The notes under the pieces were generated by a model. The model was given only the letters and a program-made list of their open reading frames with translations, was not told the origin of the DNA and did no database searches. A DNA stretch of 64,000 nt from Rotaria socialis (taxonomy: Eukaryota > Rotifera > Eurotatoria > Philodinida > Philodinidae). Both the position numbers and the translations under genes were made by a program. Location of the stretch: the NCBI GenBank assembly GCA_905331475.1, contig CAJNYU010002807.1:62001-126000 (forward strand), given 5' to 3'. Positions 22,561-34,900 of this stretch are shown one piece after another (position 1 is the first letter of the stretch; each line of letters opens with the position of its first letter).

Positions 22561-23268
22561 CAGAATTATTCACAACATATATAAATCGACTCAGTTTTTA
22601 ACGCTGATTCCGAATCTGATATTAGTTTTGAGCTAAACCGTAGCTTTCTGATGAAACATCGCCTGAAAAACGTCTCAAAATGCACAAAAACTGCATCCAG
22701 AAATCAAATTGCCTAGTTTCTCATGATAATTTTGGTGTTCAGACATTCTAGAATGACTCATACATCCCATGCACTTTTTGCAGTACACATAACTTTCGGA
22801 TGAAATCCGAAGTTTCCACATTTATTTATAAAATGCTTTTGCCCTTGAGGCATATGTTTGTATAGGAAAAAGAAAAACTTAGTTGTGCCTCGTTCTGTCA
22901 ATTTATTTCTTAGATATGCCCGGATAGAGCCGTACTAATACCATTTGTTGTTTTTCTCTATAATTTATTATTGTTATGATGCTTCTTTTACAATATATAT
23001 ATATATATATATATCAATTATTTCTATTGAAACTTTTCAATCAAATGTCTCGCATTAAATAAATATTATAAATAAAGAAATCTATGTCGAATATAAGTTT
23101 ACTAAATGATTTTTTTACCATCAACAGGAGACAAAAAGAAAGGTCCATGAATCATATCGATGATAATAAAAAAAGAAATGTATTTTTTTATTATGAGATT
23201 CTTTTTGGTCGCAGCATGTCAAACAATTCAAGAGAGATAATCCTGATTGTACGAGGAAACGAATATAA

Positions 23269-23271
<3 letters not shown>

Positions 23272-23326
<55 letters not shown>
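23272..23326. repeat. (TA)n microsatellite, about 55 bp
   Basis: An uninterrupted run of about 27 TA units, upstream of the calcineurin gene. Frames through it are artefacts. Confidence 0.97.
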
Positions 23327-23327
<1 letters not shown>

Positions 23328-23721
23328 GTAACTACGCACAATTATGTGTTCTGTTTCCTTTTCTATTAAGCGACATCCCACCCGTTTTGGTTCTCTGCAG
23401 TATAACGGAAATAAGTGGATAGAAAACATCAACTATAGATTTGTAGTCTTTTCTTCTCCATTTTTCTTTACATATCGTCCATGCGCATAGACATATACGT
23501 ACTAAACAACAGACAGATCTACATATATAACTCGATCCCCATACGTAATATACGGTAACAAAGCTTATTCTTATCTTCGTAGTGTCTATGGTCGCATCTG
23601 TATAAAACATTAATTTTTCAGGTGAGAATAACATATAATATAAAACATTGTTCCATTTTAATATTGATATTTATTTATCTCATCTTTATCTTTATAGAAT
23701 AATGAAAATAGACTTCGTTCA

Positions 23722-26700
23722 ATGACAAGTACAAAAAGCTCCCATGATGATACAACAGTAGTGTTGCCATCAACGACGCCAGTTAAATATAGTTCAACTG
23801 ATAGAAATTGTAAAACAGTTCCGGAACCACCGGCATGTCCTCTCGACATTGGAGATTTATTTTCTAAACCATCTGATCCAAATGATAAACCTAATTTAGA
23901 AAAACTCAAACAACACATTATACTCGAAGGACATCTTACTGAATGTGCTGCACTTCGAATCATTGAAAACGGTAAATATATTTACTCTATTCATTTTAAT
24001 TCATAACTAATTATTTCTCTATCATATCTTGTCGATACATCGGTCGTGTAGATATTATCTTCTACACGAGTCTATCATTTTAATAATAGAGATAAGCTCG
24101 AATCAATATCCCTTTGTATATCTAACCATCAGGAATGTAATACAGTCCTGACACAAGAAGTAGTTACGCCTCAAGAAAAAACACTGGGATGTTGTTGTTA
24201 TTTTTTAATAATATCAAGCTGATCTTTTCGATACATATGTGAAAGATAGATTCGTAACACAACAATACGTTCTCTATCAGTTTACATGCACTGCAAATTC
24301 CCTTGCGGAGAACACTTTCATCGGATATCTACAGATACAAAAGAACTTTTCTTTTTTCACGATCTACTATTGTTTTCTTGCTAGTGTTGAAAGCATTGTT
24401 ATTTGTCTGCTTTGTTGTCATTGAAGCTTGCGTACTACTCATAGTAAAAAATTTACGAATCAACACTTTTCAAGATAGATAGTCCCTTGTAGTGACGCTA
24501 TCTCGACATCTTTCAGTTGTGCGATTGTAAAAATATTACAATGAAGTCATCTTACTGAAAACTAATAGTTTGTTTTTAGCAAATATTCTCGATGACAAGA
24601 ATATATTTCTACTAACATATCTGAGTTAAAATAATCATAACAATATGTGTATAAACCAATGGATAAGTGTTATCTTCGTCAAAGATCATGGGAATAGGCG
24701 AAGATTATTTTTAGACTTATCCAAGCGCTTTCTGCTGCATCGTAAGAAACATCTATGATATTGTGATAACTCAAATGTTTCAGCAAATAATAATCATGTG
24801 TGTTTTTCTCAAAGTCTTTTTCTTAAAAACAAAAAATTTGATCATATCCTAGATCGTCACGATTAAGAATAATTGTGCTTTGCTTAATATATAGGTGCTA
24901 CTCTGCTGCGCGCAGAACCAACGTTATTACATATCGATGCACCATTAACTATTTGTGGTGATATTCATGGACAACTCTATGATTTAGTAAAGTAAGTTAA
25001 CATAATTTTGCTTATTTATTTTAAAAATATGCGTTCTGATAGATTGTTCGAAGTCGGTGGATCTCCAGCAAATACTCGTTATTTATTTCTTGGTGATTAT
25101 GTTGATCGAGGTTATTTTGGAGTAGAATGGTTCGCATGAATTGTTTTTATTTATTTTTTCTCTTCATGTAACGATCGATTTATTTAGTGTACTTTATTTA
25201 TGGTCACTAAAAATTCATTATCCCAATACATTCTTTTTACTAAGAGGAAATCATGAATGCCGACATTTGACAGAATATTTTACGTAAGAAAATGATTTTC
25301 TTGCTTAAATAATAATTATCATAACGAATCTCTTTTTTCATTCAGATTTAAACAAGAATGTCTTATAAAATATACAGAAAAGGTTTATGACGCTTGTATG
25401 ACAGCGTTTGATTGTCTTCCATTGGCTGCCGTTATGAATAATCAATTTCTATGTGTGCATGGCGGTCTTTCACCGGAAGTTCAGACATTAGATGATATTA
25501 AACAGGTAAAAATCTGTCATCTGAACTCAGTTTTTCTAAATTCTATCGCGAAAAAGGAACAACTAGTTAAAGTGAAATCTATACTAGATAGATAACATTA
25601 TCGGATCTTTAATTTTGTCTTTTTTTTTTCTAGTTGGATCGATTTCATGAGCCCCCAGTTCATGGTGCAATGTGCGATCTACTTTGGTCTGATCCCGCTG
25701 AAGATTATGGTAACGAAAGCGGGTCTTTAACACTAGTTGCAACACGTCGTCTGAGCGCTCCAGTAAAAACATCAACATCAACAGCTACAAACCCTTCAAC
25801 AGCATCATTATTTCTACCGAATGGAACACGTGGCTGTTCTTACTTTTATACATATGCTGCTGTTAATGAATTTTTAGTACGGAATCAGATACTTTCTGTA
25901 ATTCGTGCACATGAAGCACAAGACATTGGCTATCGCATGTATAAAAAATCTCCCGAAACTGGTTTTCCATCATTAATCACATTATTTTCAGCGCCTAATT
26001 ACTGTGATGTTTATCAAAATAAAGCAGCTATTATGAAATACGAAAATAATGTTGTTAATATTCGACAATTCAATTGTTCGCCGCATCCATATTGGTTACC
26101 GAATTTTATGAATGTATTTTCATGGTCATTACCATTTGTTGGCGAAAAAATAAATGATGTTCTTTTGAAAATTCTTAATATATGTACAGATGAAGAACTA
26201 GCTGAATGCGATGAACATATTAATTCATTAATTGAACGTAATCAAATCGAACAACGTAGAGAACAGATACGTTCGAAAATACGTGCCGTTGGTAAAGTCG
26301 CAAAGACATATCAAACTCTACGTGAATTAAGTGAAAATGTTGTTACATTACGTGGTTTAACACCATCGAATAGTATCACAGAAATCAATAAAGAAATAAC
26401 AGAAGAAGCTGAAGTTGCGGCTTCAATACTTCGTGAAAAAGTAAAATCACCAAAAGAACGCTTTTCAAAAGTGAAAATACTCGATCAAGCCAATGAACGT
26501 ATGCCGCCATCGAGAACTACAAATCCATTGGGTGGTTCGAGTGTTGCTGAACGTATTAAACAAGCATCGAACGCTACTCAACCAGCGGAAGCATTGAAAA
26601 AAGAAATGCCATCAAAAGCTTTTACGAATGCAACAACACAAGGAATAGTTAAAATGCGCCGTGAAAGTTATGCTGGCGTACCAAATTCAGAACGAGCACG

Positions 26701-26770
26701 TTCATCAACACCGGTTGTAGATTTACCAAAACTTGTTACTGGTCCATCAGCGCCATCATCGAATAAATAA
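23722..26770 (+). CDS. PPP3C: Calcineurin catalytic subunit A (PP2B)
   Basis: Six exons join in frame (23722-23971, 24895-24991, 25043-25129, 25188-25283, 25346-25505, 25634-26770), giving 608 residues. The metallophosphatase signatures are all present in order: GDIHGQ, GDYVDRG, RGNHE, HGGLSPE, WSDP and RAHEAQ. The catalytic domain is followed by the calcineurin-B-binding helix ([21 protein letters not shown]). Next come a calmodulin-binding-like stretch ([13 protein letters not shown]) and an autoinhibitory motif (NERMPP). It is the Ca2+/calmodulin-dependent Ser/Thr phosphatase, cytosolic with a B subunit. A Thr/Ser-rich insertion of roughly 25 residues sits between the WSDP region and RGCSYFY. 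Intron 1 is 923 nt, much longer than the other introns (51-128 nt). A short non-coding or coding exon may exist further upstream, because an acceptor-like TTATAG lies just before the frame. Confidence 0.93.
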
Positions 26771-27210
26771 TTTACATCACCGGCTGGCCGATTTGATCCC
26801 TTGTTCAAAGTTTTTTTTTTCGTTTTCACCCTTTTCCTTTTCCTTTTCTTATTAATATTTCTTATTTTTATTCCATGTGCACTATTGTAAACCCTTATTT
26901 TTATTTTGCGACGATTATAAAGCAAGGCATATCAATTATTTATCACTAAGAAAAGTGCTTAGAACATGGTTTTGTGTTTATCAAAGTAGTTAGTTGTCCA
27001 TGAACTAAATAACTTATTAAAACAAAAACAATTGTATCGGATTAGGAAGCATTAATAACTTTCCTAGAACTAAGTAAATCAGAGAAAAAGTCTTTGATAG
27101 TCTGAATTCTAAACCGACACGTTATATGAATGGCGCATAAAGAAACTAATTACAAAAAACCAAAGACATGAATTTAACTTTATTTAGAAAAACAAAATCA
27201 ATTCTTCTAT
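26771..27210. other. Convergent 3' intergenic region
   Basis: Between the calcineurin stop and the FN3 gene stop, which converge. It includes a TTTTCCTTTTCC pyrimidine tract near 26810-26850. Nothing else is seen. Confidence 0.5.
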
Positions 27211-28045
27211 TTAATATATAATTACTAAAAGCTTCATTAATAAAATCGTCACCAATGAAATTTGTTGAATCAATACTGATCCGTTCGGTAGCGTATTTAA
27301 CATAATACTATTCGTTAGTGATGATTTCGTTGCTGAAATATTGGGATTCGTACTGTTGTTTGTGTTGAAATATGAGGTTTCAGAACCTTTAGAATTAGAA
27401 CATAATATTCTCTCTTGTGTGTCTATATTACAAGCGATGATGCTAATTTTATTAGTTGTACCCAATATATAATTCTTATCCATACGATAAAATAATGCAT
27501 TATTGTTCAGTGGAGGTTTAATTTCGATTCCATCAATAGTCACTCTATAGTCATTAATTGGACCGTGTGGAATACTCGGAGGTTTCCATTTCAATTCAAG
27601 ATGGTGACCATTCAATTGAACTTCAAAATCACGAGGTGGTGATGGTCGAAAAACGTCCGTACGTACTACTAAAGTTCCAATATTTGTGACTTGTGAACAG
27701 TTCATTTCCAATGAATATACTGTATAGGGTTGTAAATTTTCAAGAGTAACAGAACCTGTTGTAGTAGCATTCGTAGATGGAGAAAATTTTACAGGAGTCG
27801 AAATGCCTGTTTTATTTTTTTGTATAAGACATGAACATGGTGACGAACAATTTGCTAATTCAACCATTAGACTAGACAATTGAAAATATTGGTGTTTAGC
27901 AAGAAAATAGAAATAAATTTACTTACAAAATACTATCGTTAGTAGTTGTTGATTTGTTAAAAATGGTTGCAGTAAATTTAATAATCTCTGCTGCTATGGC
28001 AGTTTGAACATGGCAGACTATCAATATGAGAATGAATCGATACAT
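27211..28045 (-). CDS. Small fibronectin-III surface protein, probably GPI-anchored or membrane-bound
   Basis: Two exons (27927-28045 and 27211-27871) join in phase 2, giving 259 residues. Exon 1 begins with a signal peptide (MYRFILILIVCHVQTAIAAE). The mature part has several N-glycosylation sites (NCS, NAT, NNS) and Cys. Residues around 120-170 read as a fibronectin type III domain: PSPPRDFEVQ, then LELKWKPPSIPHGPINDYRV. The region before it looks like the end of another FN3 domain (LENLQPYTVYSLEMNCS). The C-terminus is a hydrophobic tail (VTILLMKLLVIIY) with no cytoplasmic extension, as in GPI-anchor signals or a short membrane anchor. An adhesion or receptor role is likely, but the ligand is unknown. 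Confidence 0.78.
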
Positions 28046-28971
28046 TTGTGTTGAATGCAAACAATTGAATGAATTTTATAATGAAAAATTGCGGCTGTTT
28101 TTAATCATTACAGGCTGGCTTTTTGTATGTGATTAAAGGTTGCGTTTATATAGTCCTTCATGAGTTTGTTTTTATTGATGTGATGGCAAACAGAGCATTT
28201 ATCAAGGCTATTGTGATACGAAAGCACAACACATTCGCATTGTCCTTCATCACTCAAGTTTTTTTTCTTCCCTTCCTGCTTGATGTACACGATTCAAAAA
28301 CTGTCTCGTCTATCTCGATGATCTCATTTCAAACATGAGAATAATACTTTTCGAATCTTCGCATTAATTTATGGTGTAGAAAAAGTCATCTGTGCAAACT
28401 AATAATAGACTATTTTGAATAAGAATCAATTGATTAATTTGTACCTCTCATATTGACAGATTTCTGAATTTCATTACTATTACTTTTTTTTCAGGTTAAA
28501 TATCCTTCGGAGAAAACTCTTTTAATCATAACGCAATAACCATAGATACTATGCAAGTATATGTCAAAATTTATATCCAGTTAATAAACAATTACAAATA
28601 AACGTTGCTTTTTTTTATCAAGCCGTAACAATTTAGTTTTCATGGTGTGTCTCATACCACTTGAAATATGTTTCGTTAGTGATGATTATAAATATTGAGT
28701 AACCATAACTAATCATGTTGCGCAATTACTTGATGAAGAACTCGATTATTATTGATCATTTAATCATGGCCTTCTTTTTATCTTTCAAACTATTATTTGC
28801 CACAGAATGAACATGACATTTAGCGACATCTCGTGTTCTGTTTCCTTGTCTAACCAGCATAGAAACGATTGTCATCGCTACTCATGCACAAAACATAATC
28901 GATGGATGAAGTTTTTTTTTGTTGTGCTCATTTTTATATTTACAGGTCCTTTAGAAACACAATAAAAAGCA
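28046..28971. other. Divergent intergenic region
   Basis: Lies between the FN3 gene and HYDIN, which start away from each other, so both promoters must be here. An acceptor-like TTTACAG at about 28941-28947 before the HYDIN ATG hints at a spliced 5' leader. No other feature is supported. Confidence 0.4.
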
Positions 28972-31900
28972 ATGTTATTCGATCAAAAAGCTAATATGGA
29001 TACCGGTGGTGCATCGGTATCATTACAAACGAATTATGAAAGTAAAGTGACCGCTCCAAGAAATCCAACGCTAAATCGCGGTCCAAAAATCGAGCCCAAA
29101 GTATGTTGAGTATTCATTGAAAAAAGAAAATGAAACACTAATACGATGAACCCATGTTATTTCATTATAGTTGACACCTTCGTCATTTTTAAAAGAAATG
29201 TCATTAGATACCCAACAAAAATTACTTTACACAAGAGAAATGTACCTTCCAAAAATAATCTCTCTATCAGATATGGCTGAAACATCATTACAAACAGTAA
29301 AATTAAATTTATTTTCATTAAGAACCGAATTTTTAATTTATCTTTAAAATATAGACAACTAAAGTTGACATTGATGAACCTTTATTTCAACCGTATCCAT
29401 CGGATATTACTTTTCAAAAATATGAACCATTTAATACGTATGAAGTGCCTTTATTACTTCGAAATAATGATAAAGTAACATATTTATTCAATACAACAGA
29501 ATACTTTTTATTTTCAATCTAAATTAAACTTCAATTAGGTTGCAAGAATAGTTAAAGTCTCACAAGCAGATACACCTTATTTTACAATTGTTACTCCACC
29601 GAATGCATATCAAAAAGTCGCGCCTGGAGTCGCTCTTGTTTTTCGTATTCAATTCAAGCCAGAAGAGCAACGAGTAGAAATTAATTGATATTCTTTTTTT
29701 TTCAATGAACTAACAACTACGATTGTTTTAGGATTATGCACATGAAATTTTAGTTGCAACTGAACGTGAAAAATTTCTTGTACCCATTCGAGCGATCGGT
29801 GCTCGAGCTATTTTAGATTTTCCTGATTCAATTACATTTCCAACAACAGCTGTAAAAAGTAATAATATGAGTAAAGTTTTGTTTGTTCGAAATATTGGCA
29901 ACCGTGAAGCTCGTTTCGTTTTACAAATAAATAAGTAAATGAAGAAATTCTTTTCAATTTCTATAATAATTACTATTTTAATGTAGACCTTTTCATGTTT
30001 CACCTGAAAACGGTCTTCTGTCCGTCGGTGAAAGTATGCAAGTAACTATTGACTTTCATCCAACAGTGAACGGTGAAATGAAAGATGAACTTGTTATTTT
30101 ATATGACACTGGTTTGTTATAACTGCTTTTTTCTTAATATTTTATTGAAATCATATTTTTTGTTTAGGAGAAAAAGTTTATGTTAATGCATATGGTGTTG
30201 CACAAGATATTAATGTTCGATTAGAAAAACGATCTATTCATTTTGAAAATACTTATCTAGAAATGGTCAACCAACGTACTGTCACATTATCAAATCGTAG
30301 CGATCAATTAGTTCATTTTCAATGGAAACAATATGCTACCGAACGTGAAGAAGAACAACACAAATTAAGACAACTTCATGCACTCTCAGACGAAGAAGTC
30401 AATGCATTACAGAAACTGAATGGTAATTTACATAGAATAGTACCAGAGAAAATAACAAATAGGTCGAAACAGGCTATCAATAATCTTTCAAGAAATCGAA
30501 TTTCATTCGAGTTTTAGTAATTCGTATAAATTGAAAAAGTCTCATATATTAAGCAAATTTTAATGAGAACTCATTCATTGATGTGAGAAATAATCTCTAT
30601 TTTTGTTTTGTAGTTAATTCCAGTGAATCTCCCTCAGCTGGTCCATTTGATTTTGGTGTATTAATTCAACGTACATTTATTAATCATCGTCGTCAATTAA
30701 GCAATGAATCTTATTTATTCACAAATACAAATTTTCGTATTGATCCACTCGAAGGTGACCTATGGCCTGGTGGTACATTAGACATTCAAGTTCTATTTAA
30801 ACCAAGTGAAGCACGCAAATATGAACAATTAGCATGGCTTGACGTTGTTGGCCGTGAACAACGATTACCATTGACATTGACAGGCGAAGGTGAAGGCGCA
30901 AAATTAGAATCGTCATTTCAAACATTAGATATCGGCTGTGTTTATGTTGGTTCGACACATCTCTATGAAGTTGTACTAGCTAATAAAGGTTTTATTGATG
31001 CTCGTTATCGAATTCGTAATTCAAATTCAATGTTCGGTTCATGTTTTCAACTTGATCCGTCAGCGGGAACAGTCTCCATGGATAATTATCAAGCTATTCA
31101 AATAACATTTCATAGTGAACAACTCGGACAATTTCATGAAGTATTTAATGTCGAAATTGAAGGTAATCCAAATCCATTAATCGTAGCCATATCTGGACAA
31201 GTCATCGGACCAACATTTTATTTCGATCAAGCTCAATTAAAATTTGGTCTTGTTTCCTATGGTTTTCAAACAACATTAGGATGTCATTTATTTAATACAT
31301 CACTTGTGCCGATGCCATTTAGATTACACATTGATAAAGATAAACATAATAAACCGAATCTTGTTGCGTTCGATGACGAAGAAGAAGAAGAAGAGGAAAT
31401 AACTAATGATAATGAATTTCAAATTCGACCATCACGCGGTAATATTCCACCACAGAGTGATACGAAAGTTTATGTTGATTTTATACCTAAATCAATTCAA
31501 AAATATGATACATTTCTGCAAGTCGATATTGATGGTGTTGGAAGAAATATATTCTCATTGCCGATTACAGCGAAGTAAGTGTTGCTAACATAGTGAAAAC
31601 TCGATTTGTGTAATGATATTGTCACTTTGAAATACAATTTTCAATGTGACAATTCAGGCAAAAACGAACATTACCTACTCCTAAAAGGATTTCTGTAATA
31701 GAATAAATTTTGACCTCAAACGCTTATCTTCAGAGTAGTTTAAGTTCGAGTACTGCAATCTAATCAATTCTATTTCTTTCAGGAGTACTGTTCCTCGTAT
31801 AACACTACATACTGAAATTCTCGATTTGGGTCGTACATTTTTAAATAATCCAAATCAACGTTACGTTCGTTTACAAAACTCCACAAGTCTTCCAATGCGT

Positions 31901-34900
31901 TATCAATTTTTATATCCTGGTACTGAAACGTTACATTTTGAATCAGCTGAAGGAGAAGGTGTTATTGATGCGAATACAACACGAGATGTTCCATTAACAA
32001 TAACAATAAAACAACTTGGTGATATCACAGAAAAAGTTGAAATCCATCGTGTTGGTGCACGTGATCCTTCACTAGAATTAGAAATCACAGCAACAGGTAC
32101 AGGACCTGTTCTGTTTATTGATCCAGGTGAATTGCGTTTTGGTACAATCAGTGTACTCGATGAGCATACACAAATGCTTTCACTTTCAAATGAATCTCCA
32201 ATTCCAGCTGTATTTCATTGTGATTTCGATAAGAAAAATTCTTGTTTTTCATGTGTACCGAATTATGGTGTTGTTGAACCACATACATCAATTGAAGTTC
32301 GTGTTATCGCACGACTTAATGATCGACTCAAGTAAACCATATTTGTCTTACTCTTCTAAAAAGGAAATAATATCATTATTTATTTTTTTTCATTTAGATT
32401 TAACGAAGAATTAATCATTTTTGTTGATCATAGTTCACCACGTTCAATACTTATAACTGCTCAAGGTACAGGCGCATTAATTGTACCTGATGTACCAATA
32501 TTTCCATCGCTTAATTTGGGTTCACGTTTTGTTGGCACATCGATTGTTCAACGAATACATTTCACAAATAAAGGTCGCCGTCATTTGGCTGTTCATTTTA
32601 TTCCAGCCGGTGATACAACAGCAGCCTATGGCGTTCAGAGAAAAACCAAAGCAAGCAGTAAAGATAGCGATTTGAATCGTGCATCTGAACAAATATTTCG
32701 TCTTGAACCAGAACGATTAGAATTTTCGCCAGGTGAAACTCGTCTATTGACTGTAACGGGTTTTGCAGCACAACCGAAAACTATCGATGAAATATTTACT
32801 TGCTTGGCTATTATTGGCCGATCAACAGGACGTGATAAATTACTTTCATTGAAAATTCATTGTGAATTTGTCGAACCATTAATGTCGTTCTCGAAGACAG
32901 ATCTATATTTTCGTGTCGAATATAATGAACAAACAATAGCCGATGGTTTACGTACACCAGTGTCATCGGAATTAACATTTTCAAATATATCAGCCATTGA
33001 TTTAACTGCTAATCTTCGTGTAAAACATCCATTTTTATTAAAAACTGAAGCCAACGATGATTCGAGCTCAACAAGTCGTCTCGATAGTACCGATGAAACA
33101 TTACCGGAAATACCGCCAGGTTTTACATTAACAAAAAAAATCAAAATATTAACAGGAATGAGTTATGTCGAACACATTTATTTTGATCCAAGTGCCAATA
33201 CAAAAGAATTATCATGGAAATGTGATGAACAAGTAGTTTTTACCTATGAAGAACATGCGTTTAATGTAAGTTATTTTTGATAAATACTGACTAGAGGTCA
33301 TGTAAACTAGTATAGGCAGATTCTTAGTCGCGATGGACATTTCTGTCACGTAGTTGATGAGTTCTTGCTGTATTTTATTATTCATCTTTTTTGAACGATC
33401 AGCTAAAAGAAGTGACAGGTTTCAATCTCACAACAGTATTGTACTAATCATTTTTATTTGTAGGATATCGTAAGTTTACACGGTGAAGTACATTATCCGA
33501 ATTTATTAATTGAACATGCTGATCTTAATTTCGGATGCATTCTCAATGGGACTGAAGTAACACGATATGTAACCATGGTGAATGTAAGTCCATTGCCTGT
33601 AAAATATTTGTGGGCGTTTATACTTGATGAAAACGATCGAAATTATTCATTTGAACCACAACCGCAAACAAATATTTCATCGCCACAATTAAATCAAACA
33701 CAAATTCAAAGTGGACCATGGTCCGAAAATGCCGATCAACCAATTACATATGATACGACAAATACTAATCCTAAATTAGAAGAAATATTTGATATTTCAC
33801 CATTTTTCGGTTGTCTTCAACCCGGGTAAATATCTCAAGGAAATTCGAATTCCAAAATAAAATTTCTTTTGTTTTTGTTTTTCTTCAGAGAAATCGAAAA
33901 AACTGCTGTTCGTTTTTATGGTCATCCAGGTATAAAAACAGCTGTTAAAGCTATATGTCAAGTAGAAAATGGTCCTGTCTATGAACTCTATCTACACGGT
34001 CAAGCATCCTACATGGCGTATCGCTTAAATACACATGAAATTGACTTTGGTGATATTTATTTTGATAAAACTGCAACACACACATTAACATTAACAAGTG
34101 TTGGTTTGGTTCCATTAGATTTTCAAATTTTAAATCTATCAAATTTAAAGACCAATCAACAACATGAACAAATCGATGTTGAACCTCAATCGGGTGAATG
34201 TGAGGCATTTTCATCAACTGTCATAACCGTAAAATTTCTGCCGAATGTTCCTGAAAAATTTGAAAAAGTTATTTATCTTCAAGTTGCACATTTTCAACCT
34301 GATGAAGTACGTTTAATTGGCACGGGAATGTTTAGCCGATTAGATATTGATCTACCACGTTATATTATCAATAATTCCGTCGAAGAACAATTATATGAGC
34401 AAATCAAGGAAAAGTTCGATGAAAAAACTCTTCAACATCAACTTGATACAGTTGTCGTACAAACTTTTGTACAAAAATCGAATGAAATCAATCCACACTT
34501 TATGGAATTTATTGGTCAATCACCAACACAACAACAATTACAATTGCAATCACTACACTCGAGTAATGCATCACTATCATCATCATCGACAAGCTTATCA
34601 AAACGAAGTGTTAGCAGTAAATCAATACCTATTTTACCAGATTATTTAGTTGATTTCAGTTATATTATTTTGGGAACTGTCCGACAAAATTACATTCGTG
34701 TTAAAAATCCAACAAATAATAATATTACATTTCGTTTCGATCGATTAGCATATAAAAATACAGGATTTTCATTTGATTGTGATCATGTGAAAAATTTACC
34801 GCCTGGTGAATATATTCGAATTACAGTTACATTTGATCCACGTGGAGCTAATCTCGAACTTGGACCGGTAGAATTACGAGTACCAGTTGAGGTAATGATG

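Noticed and set aside
23084-23432. Open frames crossing 23272-23326 with Ile-Tyr runs
   Set aside because: The middle is a TA microsatellite read as IYIYIY, so the length is not evidence of a gene.
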